Below, in pieces: positions 63,997-64,000 of a stretch of 64,000 nucleotides of DNA (position 1 is its first letter; the number at the start of each line of letters is the position of its first letter). Origin of the DNA: Campylorhamphus procurvoides (lineage: Eukaryota; Chordata; Aves; Passeriformes; Dendrocolaptidae). Below the pieces are notes generated by a model, which saw only the letters and a program-made list of their open reading frames with translations, searched no databases and was not told where the DNA came from. Where the stretch lies: the NCBI GenBank assembly GCA_013396655.1, contig WBMV01001023.1, positions 24,218-88,217 of the forward strand, written 5' to 3'. A program made the translations under genes and the position numbers.

Positions 63997-64000
63997 TAGA

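Overview
The window looks like avian nuclear DNA, most likely from a songbird. Evidence: AT-rich sequence, LINE content that is almost all CR1 in several ages and orientations, a degraded avian-type endogenous retroviral envelope gene, one CpG island, no bacterial-style operons, and no SINE that I can see. Single N characters at 380, 1725, 3558, 25180, 41221, 42383, 43164 and 55941, plus runs at 25469-25579 and 40041-40075, show a draft assembly. Several single Ns sit exactly at repeats or misjoins.

Layout. 1-4 kb: a CR1 3' end on +, a longer CR1 on - with an internal deletion at an N, and a scrap of a third CR1. 4-25 kb: mostly unassigned DNA with three weak possible exons on the minus strand. 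25.25-25.87 kb: a CpG island split by a gap, the best promoter candidate. 26-35 kb: AT-rich DNA with no recognised gene, one near-perfect palindrome and one weak possible exon on +. 35.2-38.8 kb: a CR1-X-like 3' end followed head-to-tail by a second CR1 that has its 5' region, ORF1 and most of ORF2 but lacks its 3' end.

38.8-44.9 kb is the most interesting part. It holds a tandem cluster of short TOPORS-like RING-finger genes on the minus strand. One frame is complete (231 codons), one is interrupted by a gap, one is a partial exact duplicate, and one is represented only by its 5' flank. Both gene units end in a conserved AATAAA. The two distinct upstream regions carry a CRE-like octamer. A diverged direct repeat (38.78-39.06 and 44.59-44.86 kb) brackets the cluster. 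The copies are mosaics of nearly identical and strongly diverged blocks, pointing to gene conversion, assembly chimerism, or both.

45.0-46.2 kb: a broken retroviral env remnant on +. 46.2-64 kb: mainly unassigned DNA with ancient CR1 pieces (55.6-57.0, 58.2-58.8, 61.5 and 63.6 kb) and microsatellites. Apart from the RING cluster I could name no host protein-coding gene with confidence.
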